A DNA stretch of 64,000 nucleotides from Periplaneta americana (taxonomy: Eukaryota > Arthropoda > Insecta > Blattodea > Blattidae): NCBI RefSeq assembly GCF_040183065.1, contig NC_091123.1, forward strand, positions 7,088,501-7,152,500, written 5' to 3'. The notes beneath the pieces were generated by a model that saw nothing but the letters and a program-made list of their open reading frames with translations, was not told the DNA's origin and did no database searches. Of this stretch, positions 1 to 10,412 are shown in pieces. Position 1 is the first letter of the stretch, and each line of letters starts with the position of its first letter. The position numbers were made by a program, and so were the translations under genes.

Positions 1-20
1 GTGTACTTAATAAGACTGAT

Positions 21-290
21 GTCCACACATGTGGAGTAACGGTCAGCGCGTCTGGCCGCGAAACCAAGTGGCCCGGGTTCGAGCCCCGGTCGGGACAAGT
101 TACCTGGTTGAGGTTTTTTCCGGGTTTTTTTTCTCAATCCAATAAGAGCAAATGCTTGGTGACTTTCGGTGCTGGACCTTGGACTCATTTCACCGGCATT
201 ATCACCTTCATTTCATTCAGACGCTAAATAACCTAGATGTTGATACAACGTCGTAAAATAACCCAATAAAATAAAATAAATAAATAAGAT
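21..290 (+). mobile_element. tRNA-derived SINE, group A copy 1
   Basis: The tRNA-like head has an A-box-like stretch and a B box (GGTTCGAGCCC). A central domain rich in TTTTTTCCGGG and a 3' domain ending in GCTAAATAACC...ACAACGTCGTAAAATAA follow, then an AT-rich tail of TAAA units. It closely matches the copies at 970, 7,861 and 62,851. It lies inside the left arm of an inverted-repeat element; AATAAGA on both sides is probably the TSD. Confidence 0.85.
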
Positions 291-372
291 TGGTAAAGCT
301 CGGATGGGAATAATTCGTATCATCTCGGGGGGAGGGGGTGAGGCTTGTGGCGAGAAGTGGATTTTTTGTTGT

Positions 373-559
373 TTTATTTAACGACGCTCGCAACTGCAGA
401 GGTTATATCAGCATCGTCGGATGTGCCGGAATTTCGTCCCGCAGGAGTTCTTTTACATGTCAGTAAGCACATTTAAATGCCATCGACCTGGCCCGGGATC
501 GAACCAGCAACCTTGGGCATAGAAGGCCAGCGTTATACCAACTTGCCAACCAGGTCGAC
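373..559 (-). mobile_element. tRNA-derived SINE, group B copy 1
   Basis: On the minus strand this reads tRNA-like head (GGTTGGCAAGTTGGTATA), B box (GGTTCGATCCC), a body with CATTTAAATGTGCTTA-like sequence, and the 3' end GCGAGCGTCGTTAAATAA. Flanking (A/G)GTGGATTT motifs at about 355 and 565 look like the TSD. Same family as 2,278, 20,896 and 29,863. Confidence 0.85.
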
Positions 560-969
560 CGGGAGGTGGATTTGCTAGTTTTTTTCTCCTCTGAAATTAA
601 TATCATCCGAGCTTTGCCAGTCTTATTAAGTACACAGAAGATGCCTTTCATGGAAATAACGAAACCACGTTTTTTGCAGGCTCATTATTTTCACGTAACT
701 GTATCTACTTGGCATTGGAAAGGGTCGTAATGTACCCCTCCCAAAAAGACTCGATTTTCTTGGACATTGCTGCTGTGAGATACCGTGCACTCTGACTATG
801 AGATCACTCACTACTGGTCTGTCCCCTCTTGCCATAGTTCAGTTGTCGTGTGAATCCTGACGCACTTGACGTCATTCAAATTCGTTTCCAGATATCGTAG
901 TGTACAGCATTGTTGACACTTACAAAAAATAATCGTGTTATGTTAAAAATGACAATGTATACTGCACGA

Positions 970-1225
970 GTCCACACCTGTGGAGTAACGGTCAGCGCGT
1001 CTGGCCGCGAAACCAGGTGGCCCGGGTTCGAATCCCGGTCGAGGCAAGTTACCTGGTTGAGATTTTTTTTCGGGGTTTTCCCTCAACCCAATACGAGCAA
1101 ATGCTGGGTAACTTTCGGTGCTGGACCCCGGACTCATTTCACCGGCATTATCAACTTCATATCATTCAGATGCTAAATAACTTAGACGTTGATTCAGCGT
1201 CGTAAAATAACGCAATAAAATAAAA
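970..1225 (+). mobile_element. tRNA-derived SINE, group A copy 2
   Basis: A full-length group A copy with tRNA-like head, B box GGTTCGAATCCC, central domain and (AATAA) tail. A perfect 12-bp TSD, TATACTGCACGA, is at 958-969 and 1226-1237, which fixes both ends. Short open frames across it are chance. Confidence 0.93.
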
Positions 1226-1239
1226 TATACTGCACGAAT

Positions 1240-1998
1240 AATAGTGTGGTTACCGCGTCTTGTTATACATTTTCCAGACATGCATAAATTGACACCTCGC
1301 CATAGTTGATTATAGGCTAATTACCTATGGAGTGAATTAATTTTCATAATGCTTTCATCTCTCAGCCATAGCATTAGGCGAATAACTAGCATCAAGCTCC
1401 GACAGTCTTTTCCACAGGGAAACATCAGAGGTTTTCTGGGAAACGCGCTTATCTCGACACGGGATCGAAACCGCGCCCTTCCAGTTCTCTCAAATGCGAG
1501 CGAATTCTCAGTCTGGTATCCAGCTGGGAATCGCTCTAGTAACCATCAGAGCGGGAACTGTGAGTGTCGCAGCACAATGAGTTACGCCCTAGAAGGAAGC
1601 ATTCATCTCTCTCTGTGTGGGTCGTAAACAAGCAGGAAGGCCCACCTCGAAGTTTCCGCTTTTCTGAGGTCGCTGCTCCATGCATTGATTTTTGCTGTAG
1701 CATTTTAACAAATTGGTGTTTAGATGTCTATCAGCATTCCCCAATAAATCGAAAAAAGGCGGTTTACTTTTTCAAACTGTAGCCCAGAAAATGGACGAAA
1801 AAACAGAATTTGCTTTGTACTGTAAGGATGCATCCACATAGGAAGGTGCAGTTAACTTTTAATACTAATACTGTTAACAATTCATATTAACGAACATTTC
1901 TCGACTTCTTAACAAATTATCTTTTGATTAACGTTTCTGACAAACAAATTTTACTCAAAATGTTACTAAAAATTTGTGAATTATTGGTAGCCATACTG
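1240..1998. other. Unassigned intergenic stretch
   Basis: Only short open frames are present, with no recognisable domain. I see no repeat shared with other parts of the window. Confidence 0.4.
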
Positions 1999-1999
1999 A

Positions 2000-2240
2000 A
2001 AGAGCGCTGGTTCGAGTCCTCATGACTGAAAACATTTTCAATTTCGGTGCCCATCGAGTATCGTGATGAAATAGGGGAGCTACAGTGAGTAGCGAAATCC
2101 AGTTTTGAAAGCCGGTTATAACGAATGGGAGGAACATCATGCTGACCATACGTGATCCCTATACTGGTTGGATGATCATTCACCTCTGTCGAGGCATGTA
2201 GACGTGAAGCCAGTAGTTGGTTGGTCGTCCTGGTCGTCTA
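2000..2240 (+). mobile_element. Group E SINE, diverged partial copy
   Basis: From the B-box-like GGTTCGAGTCCTCATG through the body (CGTGATGAAATAGGGGAGCTAC, ACTGGTTGGATGATCATTC) this matches, in reverse complement and with many changes, the body of the better-preserved copy at 2,690-3,022. The tRNA-like 5' part is mostly lost. An old copy. Confidence 0.7.
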
Positions 2241-2277
2241 TGGATGTGTCGCCATGGATTTATTGATTGATTGGTTC

Positions 2278-2497
2278 AGGTCGACCTGGTTGGCAAGTTG
2301 GTATAGCGCTGGCCTTCTATGCTCACGGTTGCGGGTTCGATCCCGGGCCAGGTCGATGGCATTTAAGTGTGCTTAAATGCGACAGGCTCATGTCAGTAGA
2401 TTTACTGGCATGTAAAAGAACTCCTGCGGGACAAAATTCCGGCACATCCGGCGACGCTGATATAACCTCTGCAGTTGCGAGCGTCGTTAAATAAAAC
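2278..2497 (+). mobile_element. tRNA-derived SINE, group B copy 2
   Basis: tRNA-like head GGTTGGCAAGTTGGTATA, B box GGTTCGATCCC, body, and 3' end GCGAGCGTCGTTAAATAA. TTGATTGATTGG-type sequence lies on both sides (about 2,262 and 2,511), consistent with a TSD within TTGA-rich DNA. Confidence 0.88.
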
Positions 2498-2504
2498 ATA
2501 ATAT

Positions 2505-2675
2505 TTTATTTGATTGGTTGATTGATTGATTGAGCGATAGATTTCATTTTTTCTTTATTCTCTTCTCTGTTCTTTATTTATTTGTCTATTTGTTTCTTTA
2601 TTTCTTTACTTATTTATGTATTTCTACATTTATTTGTATTTATTTGTTTATTTATTCATTTAAAAATATATCTAT
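2505..2675. repeat. Low-complexity TTGA/TTTA tract
   Basis: Short (TTGA)n at about 2,510-2,535 and an imperfect TTTA/TTTG-rich tract at about 2,563-2,670, between two SINEs. The open frame seen here is low-complexity translation, not a gene. Confidence 0.8.
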
Positions 2676-2689
2676 TAATAATAATCCAT

Positions 2690-3022
2690 GGCGCTACAGC
2701 CCGTGAAGGGCCTAGACCGACCAGTCGGCTGCTGGCCTCACGCCCACATGCCGAAGCAGAGGTGGAAGATCATCCAACCAGAATGGAAGTATCGTGTGGT
2801 TAGCACGATGATCCCCAGCCGTTATAGCTGGCATTCACAACCGGATTTCGCTACCTATCGTAGCTCCTCAAGTTCATCACGATGCTGGGTGGGCACTGGT
2901 CCCATACACTGGCCGAAATTTCATGAGAAAATTTCTTCCTCCATGAGGACTCGAACCAGCGCGCATTCCGTAACGCGAGTTCTAGGCAAGATGCCTTAGA
3001 CCACTACACCACGGCACGGAAC
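2690..3022 (-). mobile_element. tRNA-derived SINE, group E, well preserved
   Basis: On the minus strand it starts with a tRNA-like head (CCGTGCCGTGGTGTAGTGG, B box GGTTCGAGTCC) and ends in the GTGAAGGGCCTAGACCGACC region, which I recall as a SINE shared across several insect orders (recall, unsearched). About 330 bp. Open frames on the plus strand over it are spurious. Confidence 0.82.
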
Positions 3023-3938
3023 AAAAATACAGTATATCTAGTTCAAGAAAATAATAATTTAATAAAATAAATATATATAGAACACAAAATATTGGATAAT
3101 TTTTCGAAGTTTCATCTTGACACAACTTAAAAATCTGCCGCTAGGGAACTTTACTATCGCCGTAGCGGTGGTGACAATATCTGAAATAGGTACGAAAAGA
3201 GCGAAAGATGGGCTACTGGAAGTGGAAAACAGTTTGACGAAAACATTTGTCTATTTTACCCGAGTATTTCCCTTAGACCAGAAGTGCAATACAAATTAAT
3301 GGAGTAAACATTTTAGGACTGTGACAAGATTGCTGTGATGCATATTAGCGTAGCAGGATATGCTCTGCATGTGTTAGTATGTCACGAGGAAGATGACATT
3401 CGAAAAATGATTGTTATTAATTTTCAGTAGCCCTATATTATAAGAAACATATCAATGTAGCGATTGTGTGCAAACCAATAGTAGAAAGTACACTGACATA
3501 ATACGGTGCTGAGACATTGAACTTGAAAAAAAAAAGTCGAAAAATATTGCCCACAGAAATGGATTTCTTGAGACGTTCGGCAAAATGTTCAAAATTGAAG
3601 AGTCAGAAATGAAACAATTATAAAATGAACGCTCAGACTTGAATTTTAGATTTTATCGCATGGTGGAGGATAGATTGTTACCAAAATATTGAAATGGTTT
3701 CCACCGGGAAAGAAAAAAAAGGAGAAAATCAAGAAAACCATGATTAGTTATATGGCACATGCCATGCAAGAGAAGATATTGAAAGAATTGGACTGGAATG
3801 ACAGTGTTATGTGGTGAACAAAAATAAAAGTATAAAATTTCTAGGCACAGAAAGATGCCAAACATTGTAAACATGTTCTATAGGCTATAGGCCCTAGCTA
3901 TATGAGCTTTAAATATTTAGGAATAGAAGTAACAAGTA
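3023..3938. other. Intergenic; repeat fragment at 3,117-3,310
   Basis: A short open stretch (3,117-3,299) encodes EVENSLTKTFVYFTRVFPLD. A related stretch, TTTTGGTCCAGGGAAAATAC in reverse complement, occurs at about 32,153 and 18,430, so this looks like a diverged dispersed repeat and not a host exon. I see nothing further up to the inverted-repeat element at 3,942. Confidence 0.4.
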
Positions 3939-4066
3939 TTAAGGCTGGTTTACAATAAACCGGGAACGGAAACGACAACGAGAACGGGAACGGAAATAAT
4001 GTTAAAATAAATGTATTTAAATGTAAGCATTCACAATAGTTAATTATGAATGTTCACATTTAAATA

Positions 4067-6400
4067 CAGTGAAACCTGTTCAAGACGGAAGTGACATGGT
4101 CCTATTCTTTTTCCCTTGTGGACAGGCTTCCGTATTATTCAGATGTGTCATTAAAATGGAATATTTTGTCATTCATATACATGAAAAACAAAATGGCATG
4201 CCGCAAACTGCAAGAAGTACAAAATATTCCGTTTAACACTCATCACTAGACTTCGTTGAATTGCCACACGCAGCATGCAATCAGGTTGCCGATGTACTGT
4301 AGTATAGAGGTGCTGAGCGACCGCCCGGTCTCATAGTATAAGCAGTTCATGTTAAGAGTTGTGACCAGTCCAAATAGATAGAGCAGCTACAGCTAATGTA
4401 TACCTATGTAAGCACTTGTTTTTGCATTACTGTGGTTGGAATAGTCAAAGCTTAACATTTGTTCAGTGCAGACAAGAATTCAATCAAACATACTACAATG
4501 AGAGTGTTGCTGTTCCAAATAATTGCCCCTGGAATACCCTTACCCCAGCAGCCATTTTTGACCCGTTGGGGAACGTGGTTGGATGCTGTTAATTATTATG
4601 CAGAACATTACGGCAAAATAATGGAGGTAATTGATGCATTGGATAGCACAGACAGTTCCGCTGTTGCAGGTGTAAAATCATTGCCTTCTGAACAGCTATT
4701 GGAAGATATTCTGTTCATTGATTCTAATTTTAAAATCGTGTCCAAAAGCATCACCCTGTTAGAATCGTCTAAACTACAACTCTCAGAAGCTCTTAATATA
4801 GTGTATAAAGTATAACAAACCGTTATCCAAAATAACAATTCACTAATTTCAGAAAAAGTGAAATGTAAGTTGAGAAACATTATTGCTAAAAATTCTGCCT
4901 ATTCACAACTTCGTATTATAAATGATGTACCATCAGGTCACGACAAGACATCTGAAGTTGGTGTACTAAAAAGTAGTGACTTTCCGTTCTTCAAATATGT
5001 ACGTATTACGTCGTGTGTTGTTGAACATACATTTTCCCAATATAAAAACTGTTTGAGTGACCATCGGAGAAGGTTCACTTTGCAGTCGCTCAAAATGTAC
5101 GTACCGTAACTCTTCACTGCAATGCACATATTCAAGAATGATGTGAGTATATTACATTAAATTTTAAGAGTTAATATACCTCACTATAAAATAATTGTGT
5201 ATTTACATGTTTAGACGTTTCCTACTTCAATGATCATTCATTATATTTCTTGAATACAGGATGCAGTTTTTATTGTAACCGTAGTATACTGTTCAGTGTT
5301 TACATTAGAGGCATAATCCATCCGTTGCACGTCCCTTTCTCATACAGTCTATACCGCGTGCGTAGTAAACCTTACGATTCTCGTGGCAATTCCACGAAGT
5401 CTACTCATCACATTAAATCAGCTTTCTGTCGCTTATTCCGTTGGTGAATCATCTTGATTAAACTCTCATTTTCTCTATAAATGTTATCGTAACTCAGTCA
5501 TTAGTCATTAAACATTACTAAAGTTTACTAATCTCATTCTATTTAATATCTAACACTATACTCTAATATTGCATATCACTGCACTTTATTAATTGATTGG
5601 CCTAGAAGCCATCTATTAGAAGCCTTGAATTCTAGTTTATTTAATTTCTTTCCCAGTTCAATAGCTTGCTTTGCAGAACAGATCCAGAAATTGGCTTGTT
5701 CTTTGAAAGGTCATGAAGAACCCACTCCCACAACAGTTCATTTTTTTCCACATAAACAGTTGTTTTCTGGTTTCTTTTATGTCACCAATATTGGCCGCAA
5801 GCCACTCACTCATTTTGATCTTTATTTTTAAAGTGTCACACCTGAGTTTTCCACAACTGTACTTCAACATTATGTCACATGCACTTCGTTTCTAATTTTC
5901 CTTTAACTCGATTACTTTTACTTCATCACTTAATGTTAATGCCACATTTTACGCAGTTTTTTTTTTTTAAACCTGAAATCACTACACTTGCGCTCTGTTT
6001 AGCTACGACAGTATGCCGGTGTGAAGCTTTGAAAATCTTTGAAGGGACTCGTCTGCCTATTCAACAGGGTAATAAAATTTATGATCGACAGGCCGACACA
6101 CTCTCGTACCTTCTAAAATTTTGCAAAGAAAACTTGTTTTTATCTTAGTGACCTACATATTTCGTATATTCCTTGAAATTACAAGCTGTTTCAAAATATA
6201 TTTACAAAATATAGTGTGTCCAAAATATTATTTCCGTTTTGAACAGTTAGGAGACAGTTTCCGTTTCCGCGTTGGACAGTTTCCGTTTTATTCAGGAAAA
6301 ATCACACATAATACATACAAATTTCGCCGGGACCAATAAATTGTTCCGAAATAGACAGGATTCCGGATTATTCAGGTTCCGATTTGAACAGGTTTCACTG
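4067..6400. mobile_element. TA-flanked inverted-repeat element nested in the 3,942 element
   Basis: CAGTGAAACCTGTTCAA at 4,067 is mirrored exactly at 6,384-6,400, and both ends are flanked by TA (4,065-4,066; 6,401-6,402). CAGTGAAACC ends and a TA target recall pogo/Tigger-type Tc1/mariner elements. Subterminal segments repeat TTCCG and GGACAG motifs. The only protein trace inside (4,459-5,109) looks hAT-like, which conflicts with that assignment. Confidence 0.7.
4459..5109 (+). pseudogene. hAT-type transposase C-terminal remnant
   Basis: One reading frame runs from 4,459 to 5,109 with a single in-frame stop at 4,813-4,815. Before the stop it carries LTRWGTWLDAVNYYAEHYGK, and after it CVVEHTFSQYKNCLSDHRRR. 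The latter resembles the hAT dimerisation region, in which a Val-Glu pair precedes a Phe-Ser/Lys motif. A related peptide occurs at 23,341-23,460. The N-terminal zinc finger and most catalytic residues are absent, so it is a broken fragment of about 200 residues where a full transposase would have 500-700. Family assignment is from recalled motif patterns; a domesticated hAT-derived protein is a less likely reading because of the stop. Confidence 0.6.
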
Positions 6401-6482
6401 TACTGTACATATATGTTAACAATATTTCCGTTCTCGTTCTCGTTGTCGTTTCCGTTCCCGGTTTATTGTGAACCAGCCTTTA

Positions 6483-7846
6483 GAATTTGAATAATATTAG
6501 AATACAAAATAAAATCCAAAAATCAACTAGAATATCAGATTGTTTAAAAACAAAATATGGAAAAGAAGTAAGGTATTTGAGAAAAGAACCAGAAATACGA
6601 AAATATATGTCAATATTTGGATTAATATTGACAAATTCTTCCAAGACAAGAGAAGATATTTAAATACCAGGCCGTTACTGGAGATAACAGAGATTAATAT
6701 CCCTAGTCAAGACAAGATTGAACAAAATAAAATAAGTCAAATTATCAAACAGGAATGTAAATTCAATCGATAGGAGAATGAGTTAACAGATGAAGACAAG
6801 AAGGGGACAATCAAATTTCGAAAATTACAGACTATAAGATTGTTAAAATTGTTAAGAGGATAAAAAGATACAAGAAAGTTGGATGGACTCACATTGTTTA
6901 GAAAACGAAGAAAAGAGTAGGCCTATGTTTCAGAACATTATAATGCTGCTTATATTTTGCACATAAACCCGAGCTATAACATTCATTGTCAGTAACCACA
7001 CTGAAGTTACTAATATAATATAGGTATGCAGTCTTAACGAAGCCAAGTACATTCTAGTGCACAAAAAATAAAAACAATATAACTCACTAGCTATGTCCAT
7101 AAAACCATCTACCTTCATAACGCATTGGATAGAGACTTTACGAATCCCACATAACGTGTTTTTAGATAACAACAGACGCTGATAATGAAGCAATGAAACC
7201 AAATAACAAGCTCCTGGTAATAAAGCGATTGTTGTCGAGAACAGTTGCAACACGGCCTGCGCAAAAGAAGATTTCATCTGTTTCTTGGAAGTTGAATGTT
7301 GATACACTGACAAAAGAAAAACGCCGCATAAACTGGCTTCGTGTGCATTTTTATCCACTGAGAAGTTACTGTACGCCTTCATTTTGCTATTGCGAAGAAA
7401 ACCCATTCCAGGTAAAGACTCAATAATTATTACAGGCATACAAGTGACACGTACTTCATCATTATATTATGCTTCACGTTTTTCGTATTAATTCTGATTT
7501 TTACCATGTTGCGAATTATCGTGTGTAGTTTAATTTGTAATTATTATTACTAACCACCAAAACAAGATGAACTTTTGTTTCCCAGATTCTATCATAAAGA
7601 CATTATTGTAACCTCAAAAGTCATTGCATATAATTTACAAACTGTATAGTTTAAGAAGATGCATGTCATCGCTATTTCATACATGCCATTAAAATAGTAG
7701 GTCTATAATTAAAAATAAAATATATTTAATTAAGTTTATACAGATTTATACGAGTTAACTGTACATATATTGTAGTCGTTTCTGATATTATTTTTATATT
7801 TGTACAAACATCGCTATTCAAAAGTGATATAAAGGTGATTAAAAAA
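6483..7846. other. Intergenic; one unassigned open frame
   Basis: AT-rich. The longest frame (6,930-7,439, minus, 169 codons) has hydrophobic patches but no motif I recognise, and no splice context was found. I do not call it a gene. Nothing else was seen. Confidence 0.35.
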
Positions 7847-7860
7847 TATTAGACCTTCTT

Positions 7861-8111
7861 ATTTTTTGGTTCTTTTACGACGCTGTATCAACATCTCAGG
7901 TTATTTAGCGTCTGAATGAAATGAAGGTGATAATGCCGGTGAAATGAGTCCGGGTCCAGCATCGAAAGTTACCCCCCATTTACTCGTATTGGGTTGAGGG
8001 AAAACCCCGGAAAAAACCTCAACCAGGTACCTTTCCGCGACCGGGATTCGAACCCGGGCCACCTGGTTTCGCGGCCAGACGCGCTGACCGTTACTCCACA
8101 AGTGTGGACTA
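7861..8111 (-). mobile_element. tRNA-derived SINE, group A copy 3
   Basis: A full-length copy in minus orientation with tRNA-like head, B box GGTTCGAATCCC and the group A body. A perfect 14-bp TSD, TATTAGACCTTCTT, is at 7,847-7,860 and 8,112-8,125. This copy is probably fairly young. Confidence 0.95.
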
Positions 8112-8125
8112 TATTAGACCTTCTT

Positions 8126-9123
8126 TCAGTGGTTCATACATGAGTACCAAATTGTTTAAAAATCAGAACATCCGCTAAAAATGACGCCCTCTCTTCCATT
8201 CCCATTGCCTGGTCTTTGGATAGGCTTTTAACAAAACCCGCAAGGAATAGTAAATATAATAATTATATTCGTACATGCAGTAAATCAGTAAATGGCATGA
8301 TCTTCCCCCCTTTACTTATCGGCGATGTTTTCGTCGCCTTTCGAATATCGTGGGGCAGATAGCACATATTCAGAAGTTGTAAGACTCTTTGAACATGTGG
8401 TCAATATGGTACAAGGCGCTAAAGGAAACAAAGAAGAAATACAAAACAAAGACACCTCCAGAGTCTACGGAACTAGACAAGTCTTAATTTTCATGACGGA
8501 AATGTAAAGTGTGGCCACCGAATTTGTAGGCGGGTACAATACCACTTGAGTAGGCTATATGAGGGGCATGTAGCTTACATCTGTCGTTAAATTGGACAGG
8601 CCTGAGCGCCGCTGGGCATTGCGAAGGACGTGGCAACCCTCTGAGTCGCTGGTGATATTTGACACGACTGAGGTAGGCCTATTACGCTACAGTTGAAGAC
8701 AGTCTCTGACAGGCACTGTAATTACTCTGCCAGAGTATGTAAATGCGGCCCATGGGCGTCTGGTAGCTTGTTCGACAGTTCGAAATTTACTCGTCACAAA
8801 AAGATCACGAGATAATGCAGTTTCTAGTTTATGTAGTGTGTTATTATCATTAATTAGACACTGTGTAACATCCCCGGGGATTGTTATACTTTCTGACAAG
8901 GAGATGAAATATTACAAAAACTACAAGACTAGCCTTGGGTGCGCGCAATTTTTTTAAACAATAACAATACGATTTGAGGTTTACATTTTTAGCTGTAGTC
9001 CTAACTGCAATCTTTAATTTAGATTACACAAATTTAAAGATATTGATTTTGAAGTCCAAAAATGTCAGTGTATTCGCGGTACAATTAAAAGAACTTTATA
9101 TGACAGAGTCAATATTAAAACAA
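8126..9123. other. Unassigned intergenic stretch
   Basis: Open frames of 60-70 codons on both strands, none with a recognisable domain. No repeats shared with other parts of the window were noticed. Confidence 0.35.
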
Positions 9124-9720
9124 TTTTATGCTCGACCATGCCGAAACGGAGTAATCACACACCTGGTAGCAGTCCTTTAATGCATGTCATTAAAGTACAC
9201 CTATTCATTAAAGTTCAGGTTTTCGATTATTCTCGGATATGCAATCGAAAGACAACTAGCAAAACGTCACGCAGGCTGGAAATCCAATACTGTCGCAGAA
9301 GGTTATGTTCTGTTACTATAATAATTAGCGTTAATTGTAAATAATATTCAAATAAATTCAATTTGTCATCTCGTTTTTCAATGTCGAATTCAATTTCAAG
9401 GTTATATCAAGATTAACGTTTATCTTACTCTCTAGATTATATCAAGATCGTCGACATTCGTTTCCCGGAAAAAATCAATACTTTCGCATCTGTGCACATC
9501 TCACAATTTATGAGGTAGGCTATTGCACTCACTCACATAATAACATGGATACTTATGAATAATTTCAAGTTAGAAATATGGGCGAGCATAAAAATTCGTA
9601 TGAAACTTGCCTATAATGGTAATTAAGACGCTCGTATGAAAATTATGAAACTCGCTTGCGCTCGTTTCATAAACATCCTCGCGTCTTAATTACTATCATT
9701 ATAGGCTCGTTGCATAATGT
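9124..9720 (+). mobile_element. Tyrosine-recombinase-tail element, copy 1
   Basis: The left inverted repeat TTTTATGCTCGACCAT at 9,124-9,139 is mirrored (one mismatch) at 9,578-9,593. Outside the right repeat a long stem-loop spans about 9,606-9,715, with arms around CCTATAATGGTAATTAAGAC. Between the repeats, a frame ending near 9,330 reads AKRHAGWKSNTVAEGYV, the pattern of the Tyr-bearing C-terminus of tyrosine recombinases. Copies at 16,506 and 41,665 share all parts. Non-autonomous; see findings. Confidence 0.65.
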
Positions 9721-10223
9721 ACTATTAAGGTGTTATAAAATAATAAAAGTCCCTACAATTATCTATGGAACAGAATGCTGAACCCTGAAACGACAAAAAC
9801 ACAGGCTACATAGAGCAGAAATTAGATTTTTTAGTTAGAACCTGGGATATACAAGAACTGACCGAATCAGAAATGAAGATATTAGACAAAAATAACAGAA
9901 GATACATTGAATCCCTATAATAGCGTGAAACGTGCACACTGTTCGTGATTGTTATTGTGAGCATGGTGGGATTCTAAGGATGTTTGGGATTTCAAATGTA
10001 AATGCTTGATTCTTCTCATTTCTATCTTCATACTCCCTGCATTTAAATTTAACAAGGCGGAGCCTAGTCTCGAGCGATTCACACATCAATATGACGCCAA
10101 TGAGTTGTTTGAAATTGTATTTAATAATAGGCCTAATAATAATAATAATAACAATAATAATAATAATACATCATTATAGAGAATTGGATTCATTTGGAAA
10201 TTAATACGGTTAAGTACTTCAGA
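9721..10223. other. Intergenic with short (AAT)n
   Basis: No gene seen. An (AAT)n microsatellite, broken by one AAC, lies at about 10,130-10,168. Confidence 0.4.
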
Positions 10224-10412
10224 ATTGTACCACAGTCTAGTCACGAAGCTCAATATGTAGTAAATATGCATCCAGAGATAGTTGCTAACCACTAGGATCG
10301 CTAATATCGCCTCATTACAGACAATGCGAAATAGTACCGGCACAGTCTATTGTTTCTAGTACCCTCGTAAACTCAAGCTTCGTGACTGTATATACGAGAC
10401 TTTGATTGTACT
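10224..10412 (-). mobile_element. MITE family M, copy 1
   Basis: About 190 bp with terminal inverted repeats around TACAATCACAGTCTAG and an inner ATACAGTCACGAAGCT. It is the reverse complement of the copies at 35,548 and 56,070, which carry ATCTATGGATGCATAT internally. TA dinucleotides near the ends suggest a Tc1/mariner-type MITE, but the exact TSD is unclear. Confidence 0.75.

Larger units (their letters stand above)
1..635. mobile_element. Inverted-repeat DNA element interrupted by two SINEs
   Basis: The first 18 bases, GTGTACTTAATAAGACTG, are matched exactly in reverse complement at 618-635. After the SINE at 21-290 the left arm resumes with TGGTAAAGCTCGGATG, again mirrored on the right (about 600-620). 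A small inverted-repeat transposon has therefore been hit by a group A SINE in its left arm and a group B SINE in its middle. The left end coincides with the window edge, so the element may extend further. Superfamily not assigned. Confidence 0.6.
3942..6479. mobile_element. Harbinger-like inverted-repeat element split by a larger insertion
   Basis: The left end AGGCTGGTTTACAATAAACC continues through a purine-rich GGAACGGAAACGACAACG region and is mirrored at the right end to about 55 bp. TTA lies immediately outside both ends (3,939-3,941 and 6,480-6,482), the 3-bp target typical of PIF/Harbinger elements. Its own sequence is only about 125 bp on the left and 79 bp on the right; a 2.3-kb element has inserted between. 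TIRs and TSD are seen; the superfamily is inferred from the TSD. Confidence 0.8.

Noticed and set aside
970-1060. Possible tRNA genes at the SINE heads (also 2,281, 8,050, 30,050, 60,110, 62,860)
   Set aside because: A and B boxes are present, but acceptor and anticodon stems do not pair well and each is fused to a SINE body with TSDs.
4067-6400. hAT assignment of the inner element from its coding trace
   Set aside because: No 8-bp TSD; the flanks are TA only, so the conflict is reported and not resolved.
6930-7439. 169-codon minus-strand frame with hydrophobic stretches, considered as a transporter
   Set aside because: No family motif matched, and hydrophobicity is expected from AT-rich codons; left as unassigned.
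10086-10343. 85-codon minus frame with poly-Leu
   Set aside because: Poly-Leu comes from an (AAT)n microsatellite and the rest lies in a MITE.
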